This document shows, one piece after another, positions 50,314 through 63,159 of a DNA stretch of 64,000 bases. Below the pieces are notes generated by a model. That model was not told the DNA's origin. It searched no databases and was given only the letters and a program-made list of their open reading frames with translations. The DNA comes from Branchiostoma floridae (Eukaryota > Chordata > Leptocardii > Amphioxiformes > Branchiostomatidae): assembly GCF_000003815.2 (NCBI RefSeq), contig NC_049980.1:10832623-10896622 (forward strand), written 5' to 3'. Position 1 is the first letter of the stretch. Every line of letters starts with the position of its first letter. A program made the translations under genes and the position numbers.

Positions 50314-52718
50314 AAATAAAAATATGTCGCTCCCGAAGTCTGCAAAGGAGGATAACCGAGACCCGTGATATGGGACATGGTAGCTTTCAAGGTGATAAAT
50401 ACGCTTGACTTTCTAGTGATTTCAAAATTCCTTGACCTTCTGACGATCAAAAAATTCGGTCAAATGTCACCGACAGTGTGACGCCGGCTCGACCGAGGTG
50501 TCGATAGGAGTTTCTGTTCCGATCATGCTTCTGAAAATGCAGCCATATAGCATTGCGTGAGCTCTAAATGCCGCTACAGTATATGTTACACAAGAGAATC
50601 CCTGTGAGGTAACGGGGGGTCCTTTCCCTTTCATCAGGGTTGAAGTTTATGATGGACGCGATGGGAGTGAACCGAGGCGAGCCTAACCACTGCGTGCAGC
50701 TGCTGAAGGCCGGGAACCTGCTGGCCCTGGCCCCGGGAGGCGTGAGGGAGGCGCTGTTCGGAGACAAGCACTACCGCCTCATCTGGAAGCACAGGATGGG
50801 CTTCGCAAACGTGGCTAAAAGAGCCGACGTGGTGAGTCATCCGCATACCTTTCCGATGACTCTTCCACCCCCTTTCAATCAGTTTGGTTGCGTCCCTCTC
50901 CTTGGTGCTGATTAGGCCATCGCACCACAGCTGTCATCGCTGTCCGCGATACTGATTGGCCACTGTAGCAGATTGCGTAATTCGTTACTTTTGCGTTGAT
51001 TGGTCCGTAGTTTAGTGTCTACTAATTCTATCAAATCTCCAGAACTACACATAGACGCTTATTCTCCCTTTTCAATAGAGACCGCGAAAGTGCTGAACGA
51101 ACAAACATTTTACAGATTACTACAGTCGAAGATTTTTACAAATGATTTTTTTACATGTCCATGTTGTATTGTCTTTTTTTTTATCTTAACATTTGAATAG
51201 TATATACCAAGTATGAAACCAAGTGTCACACAAAAACAATTTTGGTCGCTGAAGGGTTGCTCAGCGGTGGCTATCTAACGTTAGTGGAATGGGGGCCTTT
51301 GTGATAGACGAAGACACCCTATGTAATTCAAAATGGGAAAGAAAAGAACCTGTACCATTCCCTTCAAAATGGTAGCATCTTTTTACTTTGTTTTCCTTCT
51401 TTCCACGGCAGCCTATCTTCCCAGTGTTCACAGAAAATTTGCGCGAGGTTTTCCGGACCCCACGATTCGGGATACGTATGTATCATATCTTTGTGTTTAA
51501 ACTCTTTTAGTTTTAACATCTCTGAACATTGTGGAGTTTCTTCATTCCACTGTATGTGACGTGTAATTCGTTATGATATTACTGTGTGTCATAATCTGCA
51601 GTTGTTTTTCGTTGATAAAGTCTTCATATCTGCTTGTAAACATGGCTTCCGGCTTTGTAACATCTACAACTAGCATCATTCTACTTATGTAGTGGAACTG
51701 CTTTCCTTCTGAAGATTATAAGTTTAAGATAGTTTATAACCAGTAGATCGAATTCCATTTAACCATGTTTCACACCTAGCCTTCCTGGAGTGGGTGTATG
51801 AGAAAACCCGGATGCCTGTTGTCCTCATCTATGGTGGATTTCCTGTCAAACTCAGGTCAGTCAAACATTCTAAAGATTAGTAGATGTTGTACTGTTAGTA
51901 GTTTTTGAAATATGAAATTAGTGAGTCTCAAATTTTGGAAATTTACTAGCAGCTAGTTTAGATTAGACCTTGCATTTGCTAAACAAGTTTTGCAAATTAC
52001 CTAGCACCTAGTTTAGCTAAGACCTTGCATTTGCAAATATCTTAAAACAGTTCATTACCTTACAGGACCTACATAGGAGACCCTATCTATGATCCTAACC
52101 TGTCCGCTCAGGAACTTGCTAAGAAGGTGGGTTCTCAATGTTTGAGATTATTTGGTCAAAGGAATGCCATTTTTATTCAGTTAATGGTAGTTCACCTTTC
52201 TTTACATGGTGACTTTTATCCGTTGTTTTTAAAAATGTGGCATTTACATATATCTAGTAGACAGACGTTGGTTTCAAATTGCACCATTTTCATATTATTC
52301 CAGTCTGAAACAGTCGTCTATCGACTTCATATCCCTAAGTACTCTGATTTCATATACAATGGATAAAGGTTACCCCACGGATAAAGGTGAACTAGCGGTT
52401 ATATCAAACAAATCTTCTGGGAACTCCAAAGCTGATGCGAGTTCTGCTGCAGTACCTTAGAAAGCCAGGGGTCCAGTTAACCTTCAATTTCATGACCCCT
52501 TCCCACCTACCAAAAAATTATCAGGATCCAATGAAGGTTGTGAATATATATTGTGAAATGTAACATGTAATGCTATATTTAACGTTACACCTTACCTATT
52601 GTTCCAGACCCATGATGCTATAGAGGAGATGATCGAACGCCACCAGAGGGTCCCAGGAAGCACTCTCCATGCCCTTCTGGACAGATTTCACGGACCCAGC
52701 TCCTGTGGGAAGGTCTGA
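48870..52718 (+). CDS. TMEM68-like membrane acyltransferase (LPLAT family)
   Basis: Seven coding exons: 48870-49266, 49764-49931, 50638-50831, 51412-51475, 51780-51855, 52066-52126 and 52608-52718, with phases 1,1,0,1,2,0. They give 356 residues; human TMEM68 is about 324. The start sits 6 nt after a ccccacag acceptor in a CCACCATG context. Residues about 60-100 form the membrane segment (VFLHYLPRVIAVLFIVPWYIMGSLYV). Acyltransferase motifs follow: the H-x5-D block YYHGTLPVDCYY, then GNLLALAPGGVREALFG, then YGGFPVKLRTYIGDPI. TMEM68 is an ER acyltransferase linked to triacylglycerol synthesis; activity here is inferred from family. It is convergent with the XK-related gene downstream. Confidence 0.92.
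49341..49493 (+). pseudogene. Decayed duplicate of the exon 2 acceptor region
   Basis: The sequence from 49341 to 49493 is repeated at 49644-49779, where it runs into true exon 2. Both copies share agggagataaaa, tttttcat.tcaataac.ct, aagatggga.atgaa.agct, ttaaagtcat and the acceptor plus first exon bases (aggttgcaagattcatga against aggttacgagattcacgg). Read in the exon frame, the upstream copy reaches a stop after about ten codons, so it cannot serve as an alternative exon. Confidence 0.8.
49494..49615. repeat. Dispersed repeat shared with 45520-45660
   Basis: Both stretches share ttgactcaac.ttaacatt, cgagtgtt.aa, agcacagggcagtgtgtgtt and a following acat..tgtt.tttattg. It lies in intron 1 of the TMEM68-like gene, between the two copies of the duplicated acceptor region. 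Confidence 0.7.
50273..50305. repeat. (CA)n microsatellite
   Basis: About sixteen CA units in intron 2 of the TMEM68-like gene. Confidence 0.95.
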
Positions 52719-55138
52719 GCTGGTAACCACAGCTTTTTGTAAGAAATCACCTAATGTAGCTTTGCTCATAAAATCCTACATCATTGTTACAGAGAAAGGC
52801 TCGAAGGTAGAATGATATCACAGTACCGGTATTCATAAAAATCTGCCTCTGTCATGGCAGAAGTGTTTTGGAGATTCTTCAAAGTGCCTTTCTTTTGAAA
52901 TGGTGGCCGTGTAAAATACTTAGTATAATCTGATCAATAATTAGGTAGGTAACATTAGCCGCAATGTAAATATGAATACATTTAAAAACTGTTGGAAAAA
53001 AATCTCATCACATACAGCATTTTTGCTTGAAGGAATGGCTACCAAGAGATTTGGGTGCGATTAAGTGCAATAATATCGGAAATGCCATCAGAAATGACAA
53101 ATAACATTCTGGGATTCCTAATACAGAGATTTAAAACTTTAGCTCACATGCAAAACATTAGCAAATAAGACACCTGTTTTCTGTCAAAAGAAACAGCTGT
53201 ATAAGGCTGTAATTTCTTTAGCATCTTTTTTTAGTTTTCTTCATGGAGTCATGTTTGTCATAAAGATTAAAAAATGCAATTCATGTCCGTTTTTGTTGTT
53301 GCTTGTAATTGTTATATTTGTGTTGCATTTGTTTACATAGTCTGGAAAAGACTGACTGACAGAGAGATTATTTGTTTACATCAATGTAACATCATTTTGT
53401 ATTCATATATATTATTAATGTTGATTTGTTTATGCAATTCTATTTTGTCTTGAACAAAAGCGAGGAAAAGGTCTTATGCCTGTTACTTTTGTCCAACTCG
53501 TTTATACATGTATGTATGATGAGGAAGTTGAAATAAATAAATAAATAGTCTGTTATGAATGGACTTAAATGCTTTAGGGCAAAAGCTTTGCAATATCCAT
53601 GACTTGATATGGTGCAAATATGAAGAAATTTCTGTCTATTGTCCTACCATTGCTATATACATGGATATGAGAAATAAAGACAGACAAAAGTGCCAGTTGT
53701 CATGATCAGTTGTCAAGTTCAAACATGGACTTTTGTTCATTTTCATCATCCAAATATGATCTTATTGCTAACCTTGACTGAAATGCACTTATACTTAATA
53801 TGCACTTATAATTCAATGGTCTGTTATACAGTTGTTCCCACCACTCACATTAACATGGCACAAAACTTGTGCAGTTAAAAGAAAAATCAACTCTTTAGGG
53901 CCACTCATGGCATGGTGCAGCATCCTTGACAATTTGAAATGTCATTACTGCTCTGTTATGCTCCAACTACAGCATCAACTCCAATGTTCACAATACAATC
54001 AATCACTTTGCAAAGTCTCCATGGAACAGCTACATGTAGCAGTCACAGCAAAAAAGGTAGCTATTAAATCCAAAATTACTCAATAATTGCACATAAAATC
54101 CAATATAAAATCTTACTTAAATATTCCAATCTGATAATGCACAACTCACTACTTACCAAGTAATTCAAAATATTGCAAAAACACATCTAACATACCTGTA
54201 CACACATACATGCACTACTTTAATCAGCACTCTTATAGCTAGCTAGCTTGGCTCTTAACCAAGTTTCCACAGTATGTTATGCCACTATTGAAAACTTTGA
54301 AGCATTTTCTGTATTCCTTTTCTAGCATGTGTGAGGATGAGGTAGACATATAGAAACACAATAGCATTATACAAACCCTAAAATCAGGACAGTAGCATCT
54401 TAAATGGATAAAAAAAGGATACTTACATTTGAAAACTTCAAAAACTTAATATCACCCCTTGGTCAAATTAGTATATGCAATATACATGTACCTATTGGTC
54501 CTGATTACAAACACAGGATATAGTTTGGGAAGCATCAAGGGTCTTCAGTACCCCTGTGTGGCAAACGTGCATGTTTGGTTTTCAAATAGAATCAAAGCTA
54601 ATGGCATGAGAAGTATCTAACTTTAACTATGAGGTTCACACAATCATCAACTTAGTTACTAGTACATGTTCAGTGTTGTAGATGTACTAGTACATGTAAT
54701 TTTATGTACATCAGAACTTGGTATTTCCCATTCCAGTGCTCTAGACATCAGTTTTCAATGCAACATATGACAAAGAAACTCAAATTGATATTGCCACGCT
54801 AAGTGTCATGTGCAGAAATACTTTAAAAGTAACACATTGTGCAAGAAATATCAAGTAGGAAATGGACAAGCTTCTATGTACCCTCTATTCCAGAGGGATT
54901 TTGGAACCCTTAACTTTGTCAACATCACGTTCTAGTTTGCAACTGAAATGACAATGTTTTATAACATAGAAATTTCCAACTCGAGGTAAAATCTTAACTA
55001 CTCAGAGAGTGCCCATTTCAAAACCTGACAAATACAGTTCCTGATTCTAGTAACATCAATCTTGAGATATCTACTTGTCCAGCTTTGTGGGTATCAAAAA
55101 AGCTAATCCTTCACATTCTGATGTTACATCATATACAG
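52719..55138. other. Convergent 3' regions of the TMEM68-like and XK-related genes
   Basis: No coding exon is visible in this 2.4 kb. Plus-strand AATAAA words at 53532-53545 (overlapping aataaataaataaat) and at 53673-53678 are candidate poly(A) signals for the TMEM68-like gene. A minus-strand ATTAAA at 54219-54224 could serve the XK-related gene. The 3' UTR limits cannot be fixed from sequence alone. Confidence 0.45.
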
Positions 55139-58100
55139 CTACACACAACTTTCAAACTGGGAGTTGGAACTACTAGACTTGGACAACCCTTGGTTTTGTA
55201 TGCGCAGACTGGTTTGTGAAGCTGTCCTGGGTATCTGGCAGGCTTCCCCTCCACCCCTGTGGAAAGGGGGACAGTTTGACAACCTACGTTGCATCTCCAT
55301 GTCCTCATTAATATTCGTGTCTGTACTGTTTGTAAAGTTTGAGAGGAGGACCTCATCATTCCTCACCCTCCAGCGGTGCACAAATGCAAGGTCCAGCTTT
55401 TCCCGATTGGCCAATCCGGACACGTGTGACGGAGCAAACTTCATCGGCGTGCCTGTCCGCTTCATCACGACAACAGTCTTCTTCAGCATGCTCTGCTTGT
55501 CTGCCTGTTTCCCACTGTCCACTTCGTCCCACGGAAGGGCAGGCTGTCCTGATTCTATGGCAGTCTGGTACATGGGAGAGTCCACCTCTTCTGCCTCCTC
55601 CACACAGCAACGGACTCCTCCATTTGGATGGAAGAATAGGTAGTACAGCGCCATGATGATGATCCCTGCCAGGAACCCTCCCAACACGAGGACCAGTGCA
55701 GCGTACTTGTACATCACGTCTTCATCCATGACCTTCCAATACCACAGTCCTATGAGAGCTGCGTTCTCCAGGTACATGAAGGTGTAGTAGGCGGACGCGC
55801 GGTACCGAGTCCGGCCCTCCTTCACGTTGAACCAACAGAAAATGTGAACAATGGCCATGACAAAGTCAAAGACCCACTCCTCCCCGCGGTTGTCGCAGAA
55901 CTTGGTGTCCTGCCACAGCAGCCACAGGAACATGAGGATGAAGTGCACGCCCACCACCACAAACATGATCCACTCAAACTTGGCGGCAAACAGTGACAGG
56001 GCCACCACACGAGCTACCACCTCAAATAACCTCCACATCATCCGCAGGCCCACACCGGTGAAGGACAGGTTCTTCTTGTCAGGGCGAACCTCCCGTAGAG
56101 CCTTGTGGTACGCCACTAAAGCCCAGGCAAGGGACACCAGGCTAGCTGCGCACGTCACAACTGAAACAAAAGGCTTCATGAGAATCTAACAACATGACGT
56201 ACACATACATGTACTCTACATGTACCAACATCTAATGCAGTCATGAGAAAGCTGCACAGTGAATGATGGCAAAAGAGCATAAACCAAGAAAGAAACCTTT
56301 ATAGTAGGGGCCAATGCCTTTACCCAGGCTATCTGTAGATAGAAAAGATGAAGGGAAGGGGGACAAGACATAATACTGACAATAGTCAAGTCAGCCCATT
56401 CAAAACAATAAATATAGGCATAGCAGATGACATAGACATAGCAGAGATAATTCTAAAATTTTGAAAATAGGAAAACACATGCATTAACAGCATGTCACCC
56501 ATAAGATACAGACCAAAGCAAAGCCAACCTTCTAAAAAATCAAGCGAACTTGCAAATGCAACAAAAAGTGCAGCAGCCCGTATGAACACTGGTCTATGAC
56601 ACAAGGATGATACATTGTGTTCTGGTATCTAATATGAATTTTTTTCTTACTGGTGAGCAGGTCTCTCTCCCCCTCATGAGCCAGGATGTACAGCTGTAAG
56701 GTGAGCTGAGGTGCAGACTCCAGGAAAGCCTCGAACAGTCGCAGCATGCACACATCCGCCCACTCATACACCACGTACTGGTACCTCTCCCGCTCCTGCT
56801 GGCTCTCACAACCGTACTTCAGCGTACGGATATACCTGGAACAGATACAGAAAAATGTTGTCAATCACTTATAGGTCCATTTTCAAACATTTTGTCAATC
56901 AATCATAGGTCCATTTCACCAGACCTATAGTATATGTCTATCAGCCTAGTAGTAGTAGTAGTCCACTGTGTCCTGCTGCTGCAGTGGTCTGGACACCCTG
57001 CAGCTGCATTCTATCAGCCTACTAGTAGTTAATACTACTCATTTCTCAGTGCTGAGTTATTTCATCATGTGTGTGTGTGTGTGTGTGTGCATGTGTGTGT
57101 GTTTGTGTGTATGCAGTATGTGTGTGTGTGTCAATGTGTGTGTGTGTGTGAGACTGTGGACAATATAACTCGAGAAGCTCAGTGGCTAGATCTTCATGAT
57201 ATGTGACAGGTGGGTGGGGTTAGGTCAATTTTGATGATGGGCCTTCTAGCGACTTATGTAGTACTGCAGTGTACCTTCCAATCTTCTATATCTCATTTAT
57301 TTTGCACATTAGTACATACTGCACATGTAAAACACTACCTAAGCACTGATGTACACAACTCTATCTACTAGTGCTAAAATACATGTAAGACAAAAATTGC
57401 AAATACATTAACTTATGTCCTGCACCGCCTACATGTACAATATTAATGTAGGTCAAACAAAATGACCTTGCAACATGTAGCGGAATGTCATCAATTCAAT
57501 CAGTGACTTATTACTTTTAATGGATTCCTTCAGGTTCACTCCCAGCCACTTTGTTTGCATGTGTCTATTGTGAATACCAATTGGGGTCGACCATATTGAC
57601 AACAAAGGGTAAGGTGCCAAAAACTGTTTATGAAATGATTGACAGTGAGCAATGCTATAGGTATTTGCATATAAAGGTCATACTATAAGAGCAAGCAAAG
57701 GCAAACTTGCAGGCATATAGTTTACAATAGATTAGAGATACCGGTAAGTAGCTGCAATAGTCTATAAATAGGCTGTGTAAAGTGCATATGAAGATAAGTC
57801 AATTTTATAAGATACGTTAACATACATGTATTTGTTGCTGTAGTTGCTATTCTTATGTTATTCTAAGCTGAAAAAGGCAAATAAAACTATTGTTATTAGT
57901 TTGTTGGCTTATTTCTGTGTCCTACCACAAGACATATATCTTACACTCAACATGAGGTTGTTGCAGCTTTTACCACAAATGTGGCACTATTTTGCTACAA
58001 TGTTTTTAGCAACAAGACTGGAAGAGTACACATAGGTCGCCCTTGTATTTGTTCCACCCACACATGGTCACTATGCAAATACACTTGCTGGTTCTTGTGA

Positions 58101-60777
58101 CATGATGCCAGGTTAGCCCAAGGTTTCTCCATGAGGTAAAAACAAGACCCTGCAAAAACTGGATCAATACTCTAACATAGTTAGCTTTGCCCATAATCAG
58201 CTATTAGTTCTTCTGTAAGTGCTGTTTGCATTTGTAGAGGATCAATCTTAACACAATTAAAAAGAAGATTTTGCACATCATCAGCGCATTTTCATAAATC
58301 CGATGGCTTAGCTATTTTCCAACATGACATGGTGAACAAAAAAGGCCTTTGTCGGAGAGCATTTACTCTGTACAAAGCTATTGTGGTCAACCGTCGAGTG
58401 TGACTCTCGAGTTCAAAATATAGTATTCAGCCTAGGAAAAAGTTATGCTAAATGAGGGAAAGAATTGGGGTTGGTAGCTATCTATATTACATAGGGTTAA
58501 GTATACTACACATACTACACAAACTGTTCAAAGTCTAAATCTGTTAACAGTACTAGTGCAAAAAAAAAAGGAAGTCTGTTAGAAAATTTGAAACAAGTTG
58601 CTTGGAATTGTACTACCCCAAGAAGGAGCAGGTTTAACTTTAAGACAGGGCCTGTTGGGTTGAAACACAATATTTTTTTCTTAGCAAGAGTTAAATCATG
58701 TCTTACTCAGGACTGCCCCCATTGCTTTACAATTTGTATTTCAGCTGTAGCAATATATAATAGTGTAAATGTTACAATTCTCCCCTCCTAACATCTGCTT
58801 GGAGATAAGTCTAATTGTGAAAAGATGATTCAAGGCCCTGGTTACCATTACAGTACATGATAGCCATGATGTAATGAATGAATAATTTTGGAAATCCAAT
58901 CATGATCTCTAAGGGAGGGTGCTGGGTGCACATCGACCAACAGAACAGTTTGGCACTTGACTAATCATTTTACTTCTGTCTGCACTACTGCAAGCTACCA
59001 TGATCATTACTGTGCATGTACAGCTTCACATCTGTGCCATTTTGGGGCCAAATTTTGTGAGCTGACAATGTTTAGTGCTGTACCCGGTAACCAATACACA
59101 TTACAAACATGATTGTACATTGCTAATGTGTTTATAGATTATAGCTCTGTTAGAACATGGCCACTACCCTCAGCCAATCAGAGCCCTTCAATAACATTGT
59201 ACTGTGTTTATATCCCATAGTGCAAAAAAGTGTGGCACTATGAAAAATGTGTGGTACTATGAACTCATTTGCATAGAATAGAACCACACTTTTTTCACAG
59301 CACAACCCTTTTTCTGCACCACTTGTCGGCTCACACACTGTGCTAATGGTCAGGGGATTAGAGAGGATTAAGACATGAAGACCTAATGTCATAAAAGTAA
59401 CCAACAGTTTAATGTTTTCTATAACAGGAAAACAGAAATAGATCTTCAGAAAATAACAAGCATGGTGCAATATTTTACAGACAGTAACAGTAAGTCTCTT
59501 TCCTTGACACAATCTTGCCAGCTGTGTGATTAATTCTTGCAAGGATTCATGCTTTTCACTTTCACTTTCTTTGTTTCCCTTGCCACCCACGCATTGTTTA
59601 GTGTACACAGCCTGGTGTTGGGAACTAGATATACGATGAACAGAATGATCCAGTTTACAACTTATACAAGTGAACAAAAATGCTTAGAAATACAAGATCA
59701 TACATATGTACTGCTCTAAAAAAGAGAGAATCTATTGTACAGTAACAGACTGACTTGTTTAACTTGCATATTACACTATGTCAATACGCCATTTATGTTC
59801 ACATTACGGTACTATACATGGATGTAGTTACTAGTATAGACCTTAGATGAGTATCATTGTATTAATTGACTTACTACTGTTGCCTTACAATTGTACCATG
59901 TACAAATGTCGTGCAATAATTCATTAATTCATCCACAACGTTATGTCATGGTAAATCTTGATGGTCTATTGACTTTGACTGACTCATTTGCAATATTTAC
60001 TTACCTCATTAGCCAGATGCCATCTTGGAGCTGGCAATATCATGTTACGCTTTGATAGACCATAGAAGCAAGTATTAGTACGCTAAATTTTACCAAAAGA
60101 ACCGCCCCGCCCCAACAAGTCCCCAGGCTTTTAGGGGATTAGGACATGGGCCCCCCTGGGTGATTTTGTTTCATATGAGCAGAACATAATTTGTTGTTTC
60201 ATAATTTGTTGCTTCATCTACCATAAGAAGTAATAAGGCAGAATCACAAAGCAAGTGAAAATGTTATGTTTATAGTTTAATACCTGACAATTGTCCCGAG
60301 TTGCAGAAAGTGTAGAAAACTCCTCCAGAGCCAGCTGAGGATAGCCGGCTTCTTCCTGGCCACCCTCCCCCTCTGCTCCTCGCTTTCTTCTGCGTCTCGA
60401 CTCTCATCCTGGAGGTACCACTTCAAGCTGAACAGCTGCAACACGATGGACGGTAACGCCACGAAGAACAGGGTAAAACCGAAGAACCAGTACCGCTTTT
60501 TAGTCCAGTACATGCAAGCCAGGGCGATGTCTGACCCGATGTCCCATACAAACGTCAGGATGCCTCCGATAGTCCACACAAAGTCGAGCTTGGAAAATCT
60601 CTGTTCGTACAAGCCCTCCCTTAAGTCCGTGCATTTTCGTGTGCGCATACAACAGCAACAGCTCAGGCCACTACAGCCTGGATCGGGGATCTCCTGAGCG
60701 GGAGAGTCCGTGGAGGCGGAGGAAGGTGCGTGTTGGAGAGAGGAGCTTGCAGCTCTCCCGTTCGAGTTGGCCGCCAT
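55139..60777 (-). CDS. XK-related protein (XKR4/6/7-type phospholipid scramblase)
   Basis: Three exons, 60284-60777, 56651-56835 and 55139-56160, encode 566 residues (human XKR7 is 579, XKR4 650). The methionine at 60777 (aaaATGGCGG) has a better context than the in-frame one at 60825. Family landmarks: DFVWTIGGILTFVWDIGSDIALACMYW in exon 1; WADVCMLRLFEAFLESAPQLTLQLY in exon 2, the most diagnostic XKR motif; SLVSLAWALVAYHKALR and multiple membrane helices in exon 3, ending near residue 405. A cysteine cluster (CSGLSCCCCMRTRKC) precedes the first helix. The roughly 160-residue cytoplasmic tail contains PWDEVDSG, a caspase-3-type site. XKR4, XKR8 and XKR9 expose phosphatidylserine after caspase cleavage of this tail. 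Confidence 0.94.
55517..55528 (-). other. DEVD caspase-type motif in the XK-related C-tail
   Basis: The twelve bases encode D-E-V-D at residues 438-441, followed by S-G. The motif lies about 35 residues after the last predicted membrane helix, in a polar and probably disordered tail. A second weaker site, EEVDS, is 20 residues earlier. Confidence 0.7.
57067..57156. repeat. (TG)n microsatellite, compound
   Basis: Interrupted TG runs in the first intron of the XK-related gene. The cysteine/valine-rich open frame over them is an artefact. Confidence 0.95.
57157..60283 (-). other. Remainder of XK-related intron 1
   Basis: No additional exon recognised. The 175-codon minus-strand frame at 59150-59677 lacks domain signature and flanking splice logic. 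A retroposon-like tail (gtgcaataattcattaattc) is at about 59912-59931. Confidence 0.5.
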
Positions 60778-60825
60778 TTTGAGTTCGTGCTGACTCGCCG
60801 GGAAAACCCGGAAGTAGCTGGTCAT

Positions 60826-63159
60826 GTGAACTTCATGACGTCACTGTCCTTACCAGAGAGATTTCCCATGCTGACATTTGGTTGAACTCCGTGGTTTTCA
60901 TACTTGTCTGTGGAACTAGACGGAGTCTCGAGCAATCCACAGCGAGTTAATGAAAGGACCAACAGTCAATACAACGAGACAGCTAGGAAGGTTTGTATAT
61001 AAGGCTTTTATTCTAAGACAGCAATGCATTAACGTCCAACATTCGTCGTCCTTGTCCACGTAACCCTGTTCTCTGTTGTGGATTTTGTTGATTTATGAGT
61101 CTAGTTACATTTTTTTCTTTGCCATTTATTTCGATTGCCCTTTATGTCCTATGTGATAAAGTATTTCCTTGTTTTGATGATATGTAACACATTATGATTT
61201 ACGGTTGATTTACTTTTTGGTTACAACTACATTTGATTTATTGATTTGTATTGGAAATTAAAGTTGCATTATTATTATCATTGTTATTATTAATTTCTTA
61301 TGATTTTATTTAACTGTGTTCCCTGTTGTGCATATTGATTAACACTTAATGTTTTGCAAACAATGCCTTGTTTTGTTTTTTGTTACATATGTGTCCTGTG
61401 GCTTTTAAATTGATTAAGTTGCATTACGTCTGTGATAATTTATTTGATGATGTGTTTCCATGTTGATAATTATCATTTGTTCTTTTACCATTAATCTGAA
61501 ATTTTGTACAATTTGTTCCCTTGATTTAAATTGGTCAAGTTAAATTAAATTAATTGTTGTTTGCATTTAAGTTATATTATGCTTTTGTTTATTCATGATT
61601 TAGAATTTATGTTGTTTATCTATGATTTAGAATTTTATGTTATCCCGTGTTTCTGGTGATACTTTTCTTATGGTTTATATGATTTACTTTTAAGTAACAG
61701 ATATGTTCGTCGTGTTTATGATTTGTGTTACATTATGTCACTCAGTTTTATTACTATTGTATTTGCTATGGCCCATAGGTGGCAAAAAGCAAGAAATAAA
61801 GTTCAAGACACAGCATGTTCAGGACAAAAGATACAGAATCCAGACGTTTTGCTGCAGTACCAAGGTCAGGTGCCGGGAGACCCAAAATCTACGTTGACAT
61901 TTGCGTCAACAACAGCTACACAAATGACAAATTTCGTCGGCAATCCCTCCAAGTTTTCAAGTAATGCTCTGCATACACACACACAGACAACATGGACCCA
62001 AACTTTACCTACATTTGTCTTGGGGGTAAATAACGGTTTGGGACAGAAAATGAAAGACAGTATCGTTTCCAGTCAATTCAGAGGAAGTTTGTAAATAACC
62101 TACAGCGACGGAAGTTTGTAACGTTAAATACTTTTTTATTTTATTTTCTTGACTCTGTAGTAAACACATCAATATTCTACCGTCTTAGATTCACATCAAT
62201 CAGTATAGGACGGCACACAATCTGACTAATAATAGAACTGTATGAAAAACGAAATGACTAAAAATATCGCAAATTGTTATCACAAAACTTTGGTGAAATA
62301 TAAAATATCGCGACTGTAAGCTTCAAAAATGAATGCAGCAGTGAATACTGTTATCTAACATGGTTTTGCAAGATTTCATGTTGCCCTTCCCCATCCCCAA
62401 CTAGCGCAACCCTAGACCTGGTATCGATCCACTTCCAGCCCCGAATTCGACAAAATGGATCAGAGGAGCAAATCAAAGCTAGTGAATACCATGTTATTCA
62501 CAAAACGCAACACTGGAGAACAAACATAAGGAAGGTTAAAACCAAAAATCTATCATAGAAGCCATTGTCACCACACGATTTTAGTTGACTTGCTCACACA
62601 GTCTCACAATGACCCCTAGTGAACAAAAAGCAAAGTGCAGATATTTTCGTCGCCATGATAGAGAAGAATTGATTGGCTAACGCGGTATCTATCGTTAATT
62701 TGATTGGACAAAACTAACCAATGGAAGACAGGTAAATTTGATAGACAGGTGTTGAATTGATTCGCTACCGTTGGTCAACGTGGGTAACATCTAACCAGCA
62801 CTTGTTTGTCGACAGTCGGGAAATGTATCAAACAGAGCTATCTGTTTGCAGTATGATATAGGCAGGAATGGAGATGTGCTCTTGTAATATTAGTTTTAAC
62901 AATACGGTACAGAACACTTTGCCTGGTATTGAGAAATGCAATACATGTTTCAACAATGACAGAAACACACATGAAAATTGTTCTAAACAAAGAGTAATAT
63001 GTACAGTTACTTTGACAACATACAGAAATAAGTTCACAAACATTTTGAAACGTTTTTAATTATTTGAACGATTCAGAACTATTGTGACTAAATTATTCTT
63101 TATTTAAGATACCTCAACCATGTAACAAATACTTATCCTCTTGCAATGGATTTTACGCA
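60826..63159. other. Intergenic DNA between the XK-related and DIPK-like genes
   Basis: It contains the XK-related promoter region next to 60826 and a very AT-rich stretch from about 61080 to 61720. A 123-codon plus-strand frame at 61723-62094 has no recognisable domain and begins inside AT-rich DNA, so I do not call it a gene. Confidence 0.5.
63099..63104 (-). terminator. Poly(A) signal of the DIPK-like gene
   Basis: AATAAA on the minus strand (tttatt on plus), 56 nt downstream of the stop codon at 63160, implying a very short 3' UTR. Confidence 0.6.

Noticed and set aside
55164..55656. Long plus-strand frames opposite the XK-related last exon
   Set aside because: Antisense shadows of a strongly supported minus-strand coding exon.
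56968..57168. Cysteine/valine-rich frame
   Set aside because: Translation of the TG microsatellite.
61723..62094. 123-codon plus-strand frame
   Set aside because: It starts in AT-rich non-coding DNA, shows no domain, and no partner exons were found.
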